A stretch of 64,000 nucleotides of DNA from Phyllostachys edulis. Lineage: Eukaryota; Streptophyta; Magnoliopsida; Poales; Poaceae. The stretch covers positions 103,130,999 through 103,194,998 of the forward strand of contig CM070562.1 of assembly GCA_036346405.1 (NCBI GenBank), read 5' to 3'. Shown here piece by piece: positions 1 through 11,813 of the stretch. The position numbers and the translations under genes are program-made. Under the pieces are notes generated by a model. That model was not told the DNA's origin and did not search any database. It worked only from the letters and a program-made list of their open reading frames with translations. Every line of letters begins with the position of its first letter. Positions within the stretch are counted from its first letter, which is position 1.

Positions 1-2799
1 TTCGGTAGTTCGATGATGTTTATCTAGATTCTCCAGAAATCCCGCCGTCCGACAGGTCACTCAAATGGTATGATGTTAGTATCTTTGTGGCCTGAACTTC
101 CTATATATATTCGCCTTCGCAATCCATGTTGCATAGTGATGACTCAAATTCCCCTTTGGCGTAGGTCACATGTAATGATGCAAATTATGAGAAGGATCTT
201 GTAGCTAAGGAACTACTGAAAGAGCTATAGTTGGTACTGTTTTCACACATGCTTTTCTCCGTTCGTCCTATTCCTCAACTAATTGCTCTTTCGGTATCTA
301 ATCTATAATCTACAATACAGGTTCAGATTTACTTCAATTTTGTTTGCATATAGATAGGTCTCTCTACTGTCACTTAGGATGAGGTGCTATTGCTTCTTAC
401 TTTACCATTTGTGCACTCTGATTAGAAGAAGATATGACTACACCAGTTTAAGATGGAGCTTTGTTTAGTTTGATCATACATGATCGTTCAATGTTTTTTT
501 GTTACCAACAATAGTAACAATACTGCCTTTTATAGGCATTGAAAGAATCCTTAAGGATGGCCACCATAATTTCTTGGTTTCCAAGAGTAACACTGATGTG
601 TCGATTCCAGGTTTCATTTTTTATTACTTGAAAGTGATTAACAAGTAGGGCTACTGAAACAAACAAAAAAATTCTTCTTTTGTTTCAAAATGGTTTCAAT
701 TGTAAATGTTGATGTGATATTGATACAAGAATTTATGCCAGGCCAATTCCAATGACCTTTCATCTTTCAGGATTCAATGTAACACTGATATCTTAGTTCA
801 TACATCATATTTGTGTATGTACCATTTCTAGGTTGGAAGTACTTCAGATTGGAATGAGAGGATCTATAGGAGCTTACATGCAAGAAGTTAGTAAAAGATT
901 ATTTGATAATTATAATTGCTTCAGTTCATTTTTTTCCAAGCCTTATTGATGCGTAAACTATATCTAGATAAATTTTTGCTGCATGGTCTAAGAAGATATA
1001 GATAGATATATCCTGTCTGCAGTGCCATGTTAGCCGCGCCATGTGCTTAGAGTTCTTCCAGTTTTGCATTCGTAGATCAATTTAATTGCTTAGCCTCATA
1101 TTATGTGCAAATCTAATTTTGAGAACTATGTGCATGTCGTATAGGTCATAACATTATTATCACAGTGGCATGGATCCGGCCACCACCGCAGATGTGGCTC
1201 AGGTGAGGTTATGTTAGTGCTTTGTTATCCTATTGTACTACTGCCAGCTAGATGATTATTATTGATGAAGTCATCTTGATTCATATAGTTTGTATTTCTA
1301 TTTCAACTTATCTCAATCTATATTGACTAAAAGAGTGTAAGGATGTAGAATGGATGTTGCTATACCAAGCAGCCTTAGTCAAGAGTCAAACATGCTATTC
1401 TATTTCTTATATGAAATCTATAGAATTAACCTGACAACCTTTTATCCTTACCATTATTGCTTGATTAATGTTTCATACATGATTTCACATTCCAAAAAAG
1501 AGTTACTTCAGATGAATGGATTTACGGCTTTGCCCAGGTTACACCAGTAAGTTTCAGACCCCAAGATTTGAAAATACATTATTTTCTTCATGTTCTATGC
1601 TCATTATAGTGTTTGTTATTAATAGTCAATAAGGGGATAAGTTTCAAGGATTAAGTGGACATCAGAATGTTAGTTGAACCGAACAATTCAATCTTTCCTT
1701 TTCTCATTGTTGTCATGATAACTAAGCATATCAAGCATTTAGTTTAGATTGAATCTAATTTGTTCAATTCCTTGCTGCATATAGTTGAAATTTTATTTCA
1801 TTTTGTTTTATGTCCTTTTTAAGATTTTGTGCAATACAAAAAATTATTATTTTGTCGTTTTCTACTCTATTGGATATGCACTTGGTATTTCGTCTATGTA
1901 TATGTGTGGATCTGGCTTAGCAAAATGCTTCATGTAGTGCATAATACACGATTGTGCCTTGTCAATTTATATGTGAGCTATGTGTTGCTAACATGCTAGA
2001 ATGAGACTATAGATCTTTCCTCTTTGTTTACAAATGATTCTTAAGATTCTTACCATTTTTAGGTTATTTGAAACTCTAACAAAAATACTTCAGGTGGCAC
2101 CATGGATATATAGGCTACAGGATTGGTCGTGTGTCATTTCTTACATCCTCTGTTTACTATACTTGCACCAAACATGTGTTGTTAGCATGCTGTTATCCTT
2201 GGCAGCAAGGAACATCCCATTAGCAAAGCAGATGGCCATAATAAAGCTATGAATTCTTCCATGCTTCCCCTTGCTGTTGTCACAACTTCTTGGTTACCTC
2301 GGTTTTTGCCTTGATAACAAATTATGTGTCACGCTAGAACATGAAGTTGTGCTATTTCTAATAGCTACTTTTTTATGCATAGTCTTTTGCTCTATATATG
2401 GATCCTGATTAGGTCCGCTTCCAAGCTTCGTTGATCCCGGAGTTTGTACACTTCCATACTCTGGTTAGAATCCCTACCATTTATAATTGCAATACCGAGA
2501 AAGTCATCTATGTAGTTTGTAGTATACATGGATGCTGATGCTTTTATATAGACTTTCCTTATGGATATTGATCAAACTAACTTGAATGTGGCAGGTTTTG
2601 TCAGTATGGATGTCATACTTTGAATTTATGTTATTTCATTTGCCATGCGCTTAAAGAAATAGAAAGAAAATGTTGAATGAGCCAATAACCACCAAGTTTC
2701 TATAATCACATGGCCTGTTTGGCTACAGAACTACATACTGTCCTATTCATACATGTGCAAACTGAAATGATCCATTGTCCTCCATACACAACTCTCTTC
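1..2799. other. AT-rich intron-like region, no recognisable gene
   Basis: No ORF here resembles a known protein and the longest are about 70 codons. A few short stretches look exon-like because they are followed by splice-donor-like GT: about 540-609, 833-890, 1165-1199 (ending CTCAG then GTGAGG) and 2413-2460 (ending CTCTG then GTTAGA). None encodes a family I recognise. It may be a decayed gene, or the body of the possible Helitron that ends at 2830. I see no terminal repeats of other transposon types. Confidence 0.4.
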
Positions 2800-2830
2800 G
2801 CGCGCAGTGTAGCGCGCAAAACCTATCTAG
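2800..2830 (+). mobile_element. Possible Helitron 3' terminus (hairpin plus CTAG)
   Basis: Two GCGCGC hexamers (2800-2805 and 2812-2817) around the loop AGTGTA form a short GC-only hairpin. CTAG ends 13 nt later at 2830, matching the Helitron 3' rule of a GC-rich hairpin 10-13 nt before CTRR. The next base is C, not the usual T, and I found no convincing TC-type 5' end, so the element's extent is unknown. Confidence 0.4.
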
Positions 2831-3082
2831 CATACTATAATAGGGGAGAAGATCTTCTACATTACAAACTAGTAATGTAGAAAGCTATAGTTGTATGCAT
2901 TAGGAGTATTTTTATAGCATTTGATTAATAATGGATACAACGCAATGCTGCAGTACGATCTGCAAAAGTAATGCGTAGAGGACCTACTACAGTACCCTAT
3001 AAAATCTGGACCATCCACGTTCAATCCATGGGCTAATACGAAAGGGCGGCTGCAGGTAATGCTACAGTACGTTATGCAGAAG
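2831..3082. other. Short intergenic spacer with a repeated motif
   Basis: No gene is seen. A motif of the form GCTRCAGTACG followed by TGCAaAAG occurs near 2950 and again near 3061, just outside the LINE 3' end. A related GCTACAGT occurs near 5950 at the other LINE end, but I could not define a clean target-site duplication from it. Confidence 0.35.
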
Positions 3083-5950
3083 TTTTTTTAAGGGGTGGCA
3101 GGAGAACTGCCAACACTGCATTAAAGAAGGGTAGAAAACCAAAGTTCAACAAGTACACAAGACATAAGAAAGTCGGGAAGAAACAAGAAGGAAAAAAACA
3201 AAAAGGACTCAAAGCGAAAAACAGAACAAAAGGAAAGAACAACTAAACCCCATTAGGAAAGGCAAAACACGAGACAAGCCGAAGGACCCCTCAAAATTTG
3301 TAAAAACAAAGCTCTCCTTTCTCCCTCCGCCCCGCGTTGAGAGGAAACCAAAGAGAATGATGTTCCTGCTCCTGCTTTCCAGCGCTCCCCAAATGAAGAT
3401 TCTTCACTTGTGGAATAGACTTGTCCTGGCGCGTGCCTACTGATCCAAGGATTACGAAAGTGCCGCGTCGCCCGAGGGAAGATAGGCCGCCAGACCCTTC
3501 GCCCCGCTTAAGATCCATGCTCTAGCTTCTTCTTTGATTATCGCTAACAACCCAATTGCTGCATTCCTTTGAGCTTGAAAAATTCTCCTATTCCTTTCTT
3601 TCCAGATTTGCCATAAGGTAAGCATGATTAAGGAGCTTTGGCCCTTTTTGCTCGACGCCATTTCCTTTTCCGATGTTTCCACCCACCAATTCAAGACCGA
3701 TGCGTGGGTAACCCCTTGAACAGGCAACAGACTATGATGATGTGACCAAGATTCTATAGCAGTCCGAACCCTCTTTGCGTAAACACAGCTGATTAATAGG
3801 TGTCTTGCTGTTTCTGGGTTTACTGTACAGAGAGGGCACCAGAAATCATTTTGCATATGCCTTGATGCCAAGATATCCGCCATTGGTATCCGTTCCTGGA
3901 TAGCAAGCCATACAAAAATTTTACACTGTTGTGGTGCCCAAGAATCCCAAAAGAGGCTGACATAGGGTCTCTCTATTGAACCCAAGAACTGTGCCTCATA
4001 AGCTGACCTGGTAGTATATGTGCCTATGGAAGTCCATTTCCAAGTGATATCATCTGGTATTTCTGGAGTCAAGTCCACTTGCGCGACCTTGCCATACAGG
4101 TGTACAAATTCTAGGAGGTGATGCTCTGTGATCCTATGCCTAAGGTCAGCGATCCAAGAATTCCCCTCTAGAGCCTCCCTCACCGTTCTATTCTTTTTTG
4201 CCACAATACGAAAGAGATTGTGGGCTACTTCTTTCAGGGCAGTATTTCCCGTCCATACATCCTTCCAGAAACTTGCCTTATCCCCTCTTCCCAGAGCGAT
4301 TTTGGTAGAGACCCGAAAAAGTTCATAGTCCCTTTCATCAATTGGAAGTCGCATGCCGTTCCATTGCTTCTCAGGCTCCTTCCAAAGGTACCAGAGCCAA
4401 CGAATGCGCAGAGCCTGACCAAAGAAGTCAAGGCGCAGTAGTCCAAGACGGACCCATTTTTTTGGGCGGCACACCGTGTTCCAATTGATCCAGCATTTCC
4501 CTCCCCCTGTATGCATATCGTTCCCACTCCAGAACCATGATCTACGACGTTTATCGATCTGTTTCCGCGTCCATGCCGGAAGGTCGGCCAAGGTCATGTG
4601 ATAGATGGGTATAGAGGTGAGAACCGCCTTTAACATCGTAAGTCTTCCCGCTCTGGATAGCAATTTCTTTTTGTAGCCCGCAAGCCTGGCATCTATCTTA
4701 TCCAAGAGTGGCTGGAGATGCACCTTCCTCAATTTGTGCAAGGATAGAGGAAGACCCAGATATGTGCACGGCATGCTCCTCCTTGGGGCGGGGAAGTCCT
4801 GAAGGACGGTGTCTAAGTCTAGTCCTTGGCACTGAATAGGAATGATGGCACTTTTATTGAGATTTATCTTTAACCCAGCCACCTCTCCGAAGATATTTAA
4901 GAGATCTTTAAGATTGTCCAAGTCTTCCTTGATGGGTGGCATAAAAATCATCGCGTCATCCGCATACAAGGACAGTCTCACCTTTGCCGCCCTCCCCCTC
5001 AAAGGAGATAGCCACCCTCTCTCTGTGGCCATGTTCAGCAAATATTGAAGAGCATCGATTGCCACAATGAACAGGTACGGAGATAGAGAGTCCCCTTGTC
5101 GTACTCCACACTAATGCCAAAGCTTTGGTCCTCTAATCCCGTTTAGAATAAGAGAAGAGCTAGATGTACCCAACAGCATTGAAATCCATTCTCTTCATCT
5201 TGGGCCGAAGCCATACTGCTGCAAAGCACCGAGCAAATAAGGCCATGAGACCGAGTCGAAGGCTTTGGAAATATCCAGCTTTATCATGAGTGCCAGCGTC
5301 CTAGATCGGTGATAGCTACGAGCAAGATTTTGCACGTAGAGGAAGTTGTCTTGTATGCAACGCGTCTTGATGAAGGCACTCTGACATTTGGAAATCAAAC
5401 TGTCCATGTGTCTTGACAGCCTGGAGGCAAGTACCTTTGAAATTAGCTTGGCCATACTGTGGATCAAACTGATGGGCCTGAACTCCGATATATCAATCGG
5501 ATGCTCCTTTTTGGGCAGTAAGACTATGTCTGTTGTATTGATTTTTGCGAAATGCGTTCTGTTAAGGTTGTAGAAATTGTTGAAGACTGCCAAGATGTCC
5601 AGCCTAATGATTTCCCATGACTCCCTATAGAATGCCCTAGTAAATCCATCAGGTCCCGGTGCCTTGTCTCGTGGCAATCTGTGAATTGCCTCAATGATTT
5701 CTTGTTCTGAGAAAGGCTGCTCTAGCTGACTTAGCTGAATAGACGGTCCCTGACTTGGCCATAAGTGTTCCCAATCGAACACCGTGGTGGCCTGCCTCGC
5801 CGTACCAACAATGCGCGAGAAATGCCGAAATAGCGCTGTTTCCTTCTCATACTGAAGAGAGTATGTACCGGCCGAGTCTGACAAAACGCGAATAAAGCTT
5901 CTCCTTTTCCTTGATGTTGCCTTGGCATGGAAGTATTTTGCTCAGGGGCT
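3083..5950 (-). mobile_element. 5'-truncated L1-type LINE
   Basis: On the minus strand a reverse transcriptase coding region runs from about 5940 to 3452. It is followed by a ~360 bp 3' UTR that ends in an oligo(A) tract, seen as TTTTTTT at 3083-3089 on the plus strand. The N-terminal endonuclease expected in a plant L1 ORF2 is absent, so the copy is 5'-truncated, the usual outcome of target-primed reverse transcription. No LTRs flank it. Confidence 0.88.
3452..5940 (-). pseudogene. LINE ORF2 remnant: reverse transcriptase plus zf-RVT domain
   Basis: This is the 3' part of a non-LTR reverse transcriptase, the enzyme that copies LINE RNA at a nicked chromosomal site. The first open segment (5884-5195) carries the finger and palm motifs, including DKAPGPDGF and the catalytic-aspartate segment KLDISKAFDSV. 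The second (5065-3452) carries the active-site motif YADD, the thumb region, and a C-terminal zinc-binding reverse-transcriptase domain with the cysteine pair in FWCPLC followed by HLL and C. Both segments are in one frame. They are separated by in-frame stops at about 5195 and just after the LWH residues near 5112, and between these the GVRQGDSLSPYLF motif is still readable. It cannot make a full protein. Confidence 0.88.
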
Positions 5951-6167
5951 GCTACAGTCCCTAGAGGATTTGAATCACTGTCATACACATCAACATATCC
6001 TACATTTTCTCTCCCGGTGTTTAAGCCGACGGATCCACGAACAAAATCCAAATTTTGTCAGTTAAATCGGGCCTACTATATGAAATCAATTAACCTTGTA
6101 GAAAATGCAGATCGTATTTCCTGGCAGGCATATTGTCAACACTCCAATAGTATCCTATTCTTGCATG
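5951..6167. other. Short spacer between LINE and copia element
   Basis: No gene is seen. A 16 bp stretch, GTATCCTATTCTTGCA, occurs at about 6150 and again at about 6263 inside the copia leader. The LTR-like sequence may therefore be partly duplicated at the left border of the copia element. Confidence 0.4.
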
Positions 6168-8114
6168 TGTATCGCGTGTATTGCTCCTAGTCTGTTGCCT
6201 CCTCTCTCTCTCATGTAATCTATATATGTACCGATCCTTGGCTAATGGAAATTATTGTGTGAGTATCCTATTCTTGCACGCTCTCATGGTATCACGAGAC
6301 GATTCGCTTCTGCAGCCTCTCTGCTTCTGCAAACCCTAGCCGTTAGCCGCCCACCGCGGTTGCCGTCGCTGGCTTCCCCTTGCCGCACGCCCGCCTGTGC
6401 TCGCCGGCTCTCCTCTACACCCCGCCATGGCTCCTGATGATGAAGCACGCCTGAAGCGCGAGGAGTAAGAACGCGCCGCACATGAGGCTACCGAGACCGA
6501 GCGTGCCCGCTTGGATGCGCAGCGCGCCACGGACATGCACGCTCTCACCGTCGCTAATGCGTGTAGTGGCCTCCATGCCCAGGCTATTGCTGTGCAGTCT
6601 ATCAAGACCTTGGTGCCCGTCGTCCTCGACGTCGACTCCGCCAACTACAGCAAGTGGTCGAACCTCCTCCTCAACACGCTCGGCAAGTACGTCCTCGACG
6701 ACCACGTCCTCTCCGACGCCGGCGACCCCGACGACGATACGTGGTCACAACTTGACTGTACGGTGAAGTCGTGGCTCTACGACACAATTTCGTCAGACCT
6801 CCAGGAGCTTGTCATGCACCGCGAGGCCACGGCGCGCTCCGTCTGGCTCGGCCTCGAGCAACAATTCCTTGGCAACAAGGAAACTCATGCGCTCTACCTC
6901 GACGCAAAGTTCTGAAACTTCGTCCAAGGCGCTCTGTCCATCACGGACTATTGTCGCCAACTGAAGGGCATGGCGGACACCCTCGGCGATCTTGGTGAGC
7001 CCGTGCCTGACCGGACCCTCGTCCTCAATGTACTTTGCGGCCTCAACGAAAAATTCTCCTACATGACGGTGCTCCTTAAGCGACAGAAGCCCTTCCCGAC
7101 GTTCATCGAGGTTCGTTCTGATTTGCTTTTGGAGGAGCTAACCATGGCCAACAAATCGTCTGCACCTTCTGCCTTCCTAGCGGGCACGTCCACTGGTGGT
7201 TCCTCGGTAGTGGAGGCGAACATCTGGCGACCTGCACTCCAACCGAACTTGGGCGGTTCGCGCGGCACCAACAGCAAAAACCGCCGTCACGGCCGTCGTG
7301 GCGAGTCCAGCGGCGGCGGCAACTCCTCTAGCGGCAGCAACTCGTCCAACGCCAACTCCTCTGGCGGGCCGCCCATCCGCCCAGGTTGGCCCACGGTGTA
7401 CAATCCGTGGACCGGATCCATTCAACTGTGGTCCGGCCCATCAGCTCCTTGCTCGGCCTCTGGTCTGCTTGGGCCGCGCCCGGCTTCACAACCTCACAGG
7501 CCCGCTCCGCAGCAGGCCCTTGTCGCAGAGGGCCTCGGCGGCATCAAATGCCCGACTGGTGAACCTGATGGCATCGACCACTCGCTCCTGGAGGCTACAG
7601 CGGCATGCAACCGCATGTCGGCGACATCTGCACCAAGCCGCCGGTGGCGGCTTTCTTTGTCGGTACGCTTCGGCGTCCGGGACTCCATTCCTCGGTTGGG
7701 ACCAGAACATGTTGGCTCAATCGTTTAACACGATGACGCTAAATCCACCCGCCAACACGGAATGGTACCTCGACTCTGGTGCGACCTCCCATATGACTTC
7801 AGACGTCGGTAATCTATCCGTATCCCACCCACCCTCTTATTTTACACCCTCTAATATTATCGTTGGCAACAGTTCCTTCCTTCCTGTCACATCCACCGGT
7901 GCCACTTTTTTTCCCACTAGCAGCGGCTCCTTTCACCTACGTGATGTTCTTGTTTCTCCTGATCTTATTAAGAACTTAATTTCCGTCCGCCAATTTACTA
8001 CTGACAATCTTTGCTCAATCGAGTTTGACCTGTTTGGCATTTCTGTGAAGGACCTTCTCTCCAAGAACGTGATCGCCAGGTGCAATAGCTCTGGGCCACT
8101 CTACTCCTTGTGTC
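6168..8114 (+). repeat. Left arm of the copia inverted repeat
   Basis: This arm matches the reverse complement of 9069-11058 with scattered substitutions and small indels. It starts near ATCGCGTGTATTGCTCCTAG and stops matching just after CTACTCCTTGTGT at about 8114. A primer-binding site, TGGTATCAcgag, begins at about 6286, after an LTR end reading CTCTCA, as expected for initiator tRNA-Met priming. Confidence 0.88.
6427..7700 (+). pseudogene. Copia gag, left arm (broken)
   Basis: Gag encodes the capsid-like protein that packages copia RNA. The likely start is ATG 6427, giving MAPDDEARLKREE followed at once by an in-frame stop (about 6466). The reading then resumes through a UBN2-type gag region with YSKWSNLLLNTLGKY, the W-x-L-E-x-Q-F block and LDAKF. 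A second stop lies at 6913-6915, and the same frame continues from 6916 with NFVQGALSITDYCRQLKG. A frameshift between about 7240 and 7640 moves the protease region into another frame. The basic, serine- and glycine-rich C-terminal segment is present, but no clear CCHC knuckle is visible. Confidence 0.82.
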
Positions 8115-9068
8115 CGGAGGCGTTCCTTCCCCATGCCCTCGCTGCTGGCACCTCCTCCGTCCTTTGGCACCGTCGTCTTGGTCACCTTGGTCATGAGGCT
8201 TTCTCCAAACTTGCGAATACCAGTGACATTCATTGTAATAAGGTTGAGCTACATTCCATATGTCATGCATGCCAGTTAGGCCGCCATACACGCCTACCTT
8301 TTGCTAGATCATCATCACGTGCATCTAAACCCTTTGATTTAATACATTGTGATCTTTGGACATCTCCTGTTCTTAGTGTCTCAGGTTACAAGTATTATCT
8401 TGTTATTTTAGATGATTGCACGCATTTTTTATGGACGTTTCCCCTACGTCTTAAATCTGACACCTTCACCACGTTGTCACATTTCTTTTCCTATGTCACC
8501 ACACAGTTTGGTGCCTCCATTAAGAGCGTCCAATGCGACAATGGTCGCGAGTTTGATAACTCTAGCTCCCACACGCTCTTTCTCACCCACAGGGTCAACC
8601 TTCGCATGTCTTGTCCCTACACCTCGCCCCAAAATGGTAGAGCCGAGCGCATCATTCGCACAACCAATAATATTATTCGCTCTTTGCTAATCCAAGCCTC
8701 TCTCCCGCCCTCATATTGGGTCGAAGCCTTGCACACCGCTACACACCTATTAAACCGCCATCCCACAAAAACTCTAGCCTTCTCCACCCCCTTCTTTACT
8801 CTATATGGCGTTCCCCCCTCCTATTCCCATCTCCGTGTCTTCGGTTGCAAGTGCTACCCTAACCTATCTGCCACCGTCCCTCACAAACTCTCTCCTCGCT
8901 CGACCCTTTGTGTGTTCCTTGGCTATTCTGCCGACCACAAGGGCTATCGATGCCTTGACCTATCCTCCAATAGAATCATCATTTCTCGCCATGTCACTTT
9001 TGACGAGTCTTCTTTTCCCTTTGCCGAGTCAAGCTCCACAACTCCTTCCTCTGACTTTGATTTTCGAA
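7701..9068 (+). pseudogene. Copia protease and integrase, truncated at an inversion junction
   Basis: The open frame (7298-9166) holds the aspartic protease motif LDSGATSHMT, with its aspartate at 7772-7774. After it comes an integrase with zinc-binding WHRRLGH and CHAC, then catalytic positions in HCDLW, QCDNGREF and the glutamate of SPQNGRAER. The GKGY-type C-terminal motif is present as GYSADHKGYRCLD. At about 9069 the reading runs into the reverse complement of the gag-protease region, so the last ~30 codons of the ORF are antisense read-through. Reverse transcriptase and RNase H are missing. The visible catalytic residues are intact, but the element cannot transpose by itself. Confidence 0.88.
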
Positions 9069-11058
9069 CACAAGGAGTAGAGCGGCCCAAAGCTATTGCA
9101 CCTGGCGATCACGTTCTTGGAGAGAAGGTCCTTCACAGAAACGCCAAACGGGTCAAACTCGATTGAGCAAAGATTGTTAGTAGTAAATTGGTGGACGGAA
9201 ATTAAGTTCTTAATAAGATCAAGAGAAACAAGAACATCACGTAGATGAAAGGAGCCACTGGTAGTGGGAAAAAAAAGTGGCACCGGTGGATGTGACAGGA
9301 AGGAAGGAACCATTGCCAACGATAATATTAGAGGGTGTAAAATAAGAGGGTGGGTGGGATACGGATAGATTACCTGCGTCCGAAGTCATATGGGAGGTCG
9401 CACTAGAGTCGAGGTACCATTCCATGTTGGCGGGTGGATTTAGCGTCATCGTGTTAAACGATTGAGCCAACATGTTCTGGTCCCAAAGAAGGAATGGAGT
9501 CCGGGGCGCTGAAGCGGCGATCGCACAAAGAAAGCCGCCCACCGGCGCTTGCCGCATGCAGCCGACATGCGGTTGCATGCCGCATGCCGCCAGCCTCGAG
9601 AGCGAGTGGTCGCATGCCATCAGTGTCCACCAGCGCGGCGCGTTGCATGCCGCCGAGGCCCTCCGCGACAAGGGCCTGCTGCGGAGCGGGCCCGTGAGGC
9701 TATGAAGCCGGGCGAGGCCCAAGCAGACCAGAGGCCGGGCGAGGAGCTGATGGGCCGGACCACAGTTGAATGGATCCGGTCCACGGATTGTACACCGTGG
9801 GCCAACCTGGGCGGATGGGCGGCCCGCCAGAGGAGTTAGTCTTTGGGCGAGTTCTTGCCGCCAGAGGAGTTGCCGCCTCGCCGGTTTCGCCCATGACGAC
9901 CATGTGGCGGTTTCTTTGTTGGTGCCGCGCGAACCGCCCAAGTTCTGTTTGGGCACAGGGCCGCCAGATGCCTGGCCTCCACGGCTGGAGGAACCACCAG
10001 TGGACGTGCCTGCTAGGAAGGCAGAAGGTGCAGATGATTTGTTGGCCATGGTTAGCTCCTCCAAAAGCAAATCAGAACGAACCTCGATGAACGTCGGGAA
10101 GGGCTTCTGTCGCTTGAGGAGCGCCGTCATGTAGGAGAATTTTTCGTTGAGGCCGCGAAGTACATTGAGGACGAGGGTCCGGTCAGGCACGGGCTCACCA
10201 AGATCGCCGAGGGCATCCGCCATGCCCTTCAGTTGGCGACAATAGTCCGTGATGGACAGAGCGCCTTGGACGAAGTTTCGGAACTTGGCGTCGAGGTAGA
10301 GCGCACGAGTTTCCTTGTTGCCAAGGAATTGTTGCTCGAGGCCGAGCCAGACGGAGCGCACCGTGGCCTCGCGGTGCATGACGAGCTCCTGGAGGTCCGA
10401 CGAAATCGTGCCGTAGAGCCATGACTTCACCGTACAGTCAAGTTGTGACCACGTATCGTCGTCAGGGTCGCCGGCGTCAGAGAGGATGTGGTCGTCGAGG
10501 GCGTACTTGCCGAGCGTGTTGAGGAGGAGGTTCGACCACTTGCTGTAGTTGGCGGAGTCAACGTCGAGGACGACGGGCACCAAGGTCTTGATAGACTGCA
10601 CAGCAACAGCCTGGGCATGGAGGCCACTGCGCGCATTGGCGACGGTGAGCGCGCATGATACTGCGGTCGCTGCTGGCGTCAAGCGAAGCGCTTCGGTCTC
10701 GGCGACCTCGCGTCGCGCGTTCTTCCTCCTCGCGCTTCAGGCGTGCTTCATCATCAGGAGCCATGGCGGGGTGTAGAGGAGAGCCGGCGAGCATAGGCAG
10801 GCGTGCGGCAAGGGGAAGCCAGCGATGGCAGCCGCGGTGGGCAGCGAACAGCTAGGGTTTGCGAAAGCGGAGAGGCCGCAGAAGCAAGCCGTCTCGTGAT
10901 ACCATGAGAGCGTGCAAGAATAGGATACTCACACAGTAATTTCCATTAGCTAAGGATCGGTACATATATAGATTACATATGAGAGAGAGAGAGAGAGAGG
11001 AGGCAACAGACTAGGAGCAATACATGCGTAGCAACAGACTAGGAGCAATACACGCGAT
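9069..11058 (-). repeat. Right arm of the copia inverted repeat
   Basis: This is the reverse complement of 6168-8114, including primer-binding site and leader. The outer end contains a short tandem duplication of GTATTGCTCCTAGTCTGTTG absent from the left arm (about 11011-11058), and a longer GA run near 10981-11000. Confidence 0.87.
9237..10764 (-). pseudogene. Copia gag-protease, right arm
   Basis: The minus-strand start ATG at 10764 gives MAPDDEARLKREEEERA without the early stop seen in the left arm, but a frameshift follows near 10690. The main open frame, 10682-9237 (481 codons), carries an uninterrupted UBN2-type gag and continues into a protease whose motif reads LDSSATSHMT, so the usual DSG is DSS. 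Beyond it, at 9236-9069, lies the start of the segment leading to integrase, where the arm ends. It is the better preserved gag copy in this element. As a unit it has no polymerase. Confidence 0.82.
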
Positions 11059-11805
11059 AAGCATGCATGCATGCTAAACATAGAATGGCTAAGCATGGGA
11101 ATAATCCTAGGTTGTTGCCGTATCCAATCCTGGCTCCTGGAATTGTGGGACGCCGCTCCTGTGATTGCGTGCGTCGTGGTGTCGCCTGGAGTGCGCTATG
11201 TACGGGAGACAAAGGCACATGTGCCTGTTCACGTATACACGCTTACAGGAAGAACAAGATTTGCTGACTTGCACGTTCCTTCTGCGCATGCCGTCATGTT
11301 GGAAGGATGTTGAGTTAGAAAACCCATCAAAACATTATGTGTGTTATCAAGTTTCTCGGCGTGTTCTCGAAAGAAATATATGCATTATTAAGGACAAGGA
11401 TGGTTTTGGGAAGAACCATCATGGCTGGAATCTTGAGACATGCTTATCTCAGAAACATGGAAAACAAACAAGGAGCAGAGGCTTAGGAAGGCCACTAAGA
11501 CCTCATACGTGAATAATGTAGGCCCATAGTTTCAATGACAAGCCGAGAAAGACGCTGCCGAGGCCCAATATCACGAAGCCAAATGCAAGCTGAGCCGTAC
11601 TGGTGCTTCCCTCCCTCGTTTCAACTTTCAACTCTTCCTTTTATTCGAAAAAGAAAATTGAGATGGGGCAGGATGTCTAGGCCAGCTCGTCCACCGGATG
11701 CTCGGGGCCTCTAGATCATGTGTAAAATCTCATTCAGCCACTTACGCACAGAATCAATGGATTAGTCTTATACTAATCGGTTACCGATCGGACGACACGA
11801 TACAT
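11059..11805. other. Intergenic, nothing recognised
   Basis: Short ORFs up to ~115 codons overlap here on both strands without family resemblance. I see no terminal repeats or RNA gene. Confidence 0.5.
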
Positions 11806-11813
11806 GTATGTCG

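Larger units (their letters stand above)
6168..11058. mobile_element. Copia element arranged as a large inverted repeat
   Basis: The first ~1.95 kb of one copia element (LTR end, primer-binding site, gag and protease) reads left to right from 6168 and again, reverse-complemented, inward from 11058. The left copy continues ~0.95 kb further, through the integrase core, before meeting the inverted copy at about 9069. Both 5' ends face outward. No reverse transcriptase, RNase H or 3' LTR is present. I cannot define a target-site duplication at the outer borders. The arrangement could come from aberrant reverse transcription or self-integration, or from a second truncated insertion; the sequence alone does not decide. 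Confidence 0.85.

Noticed and set aside
3083..5950. LINE considered as a retron or group II intron reverse transcriptase
   Set aside because: The zf-RVT C-terminus, 3' oligo(A), lack of msr/msd or intron RNA structure, and the plant context all fit a plant L1 element.
7998..8291. Minus-strand ORFs within the copia integrase region
   Set aside because: They are reverse readings of protease-integrase coding sequence, made longer by the inverted-repeat junction.
9068..9166. C-terminal extension of the copia integrase ORF
   Set aside because: These codons read the reverse complement of the protease-integrase linker after the inversion junction; they are not real protein.
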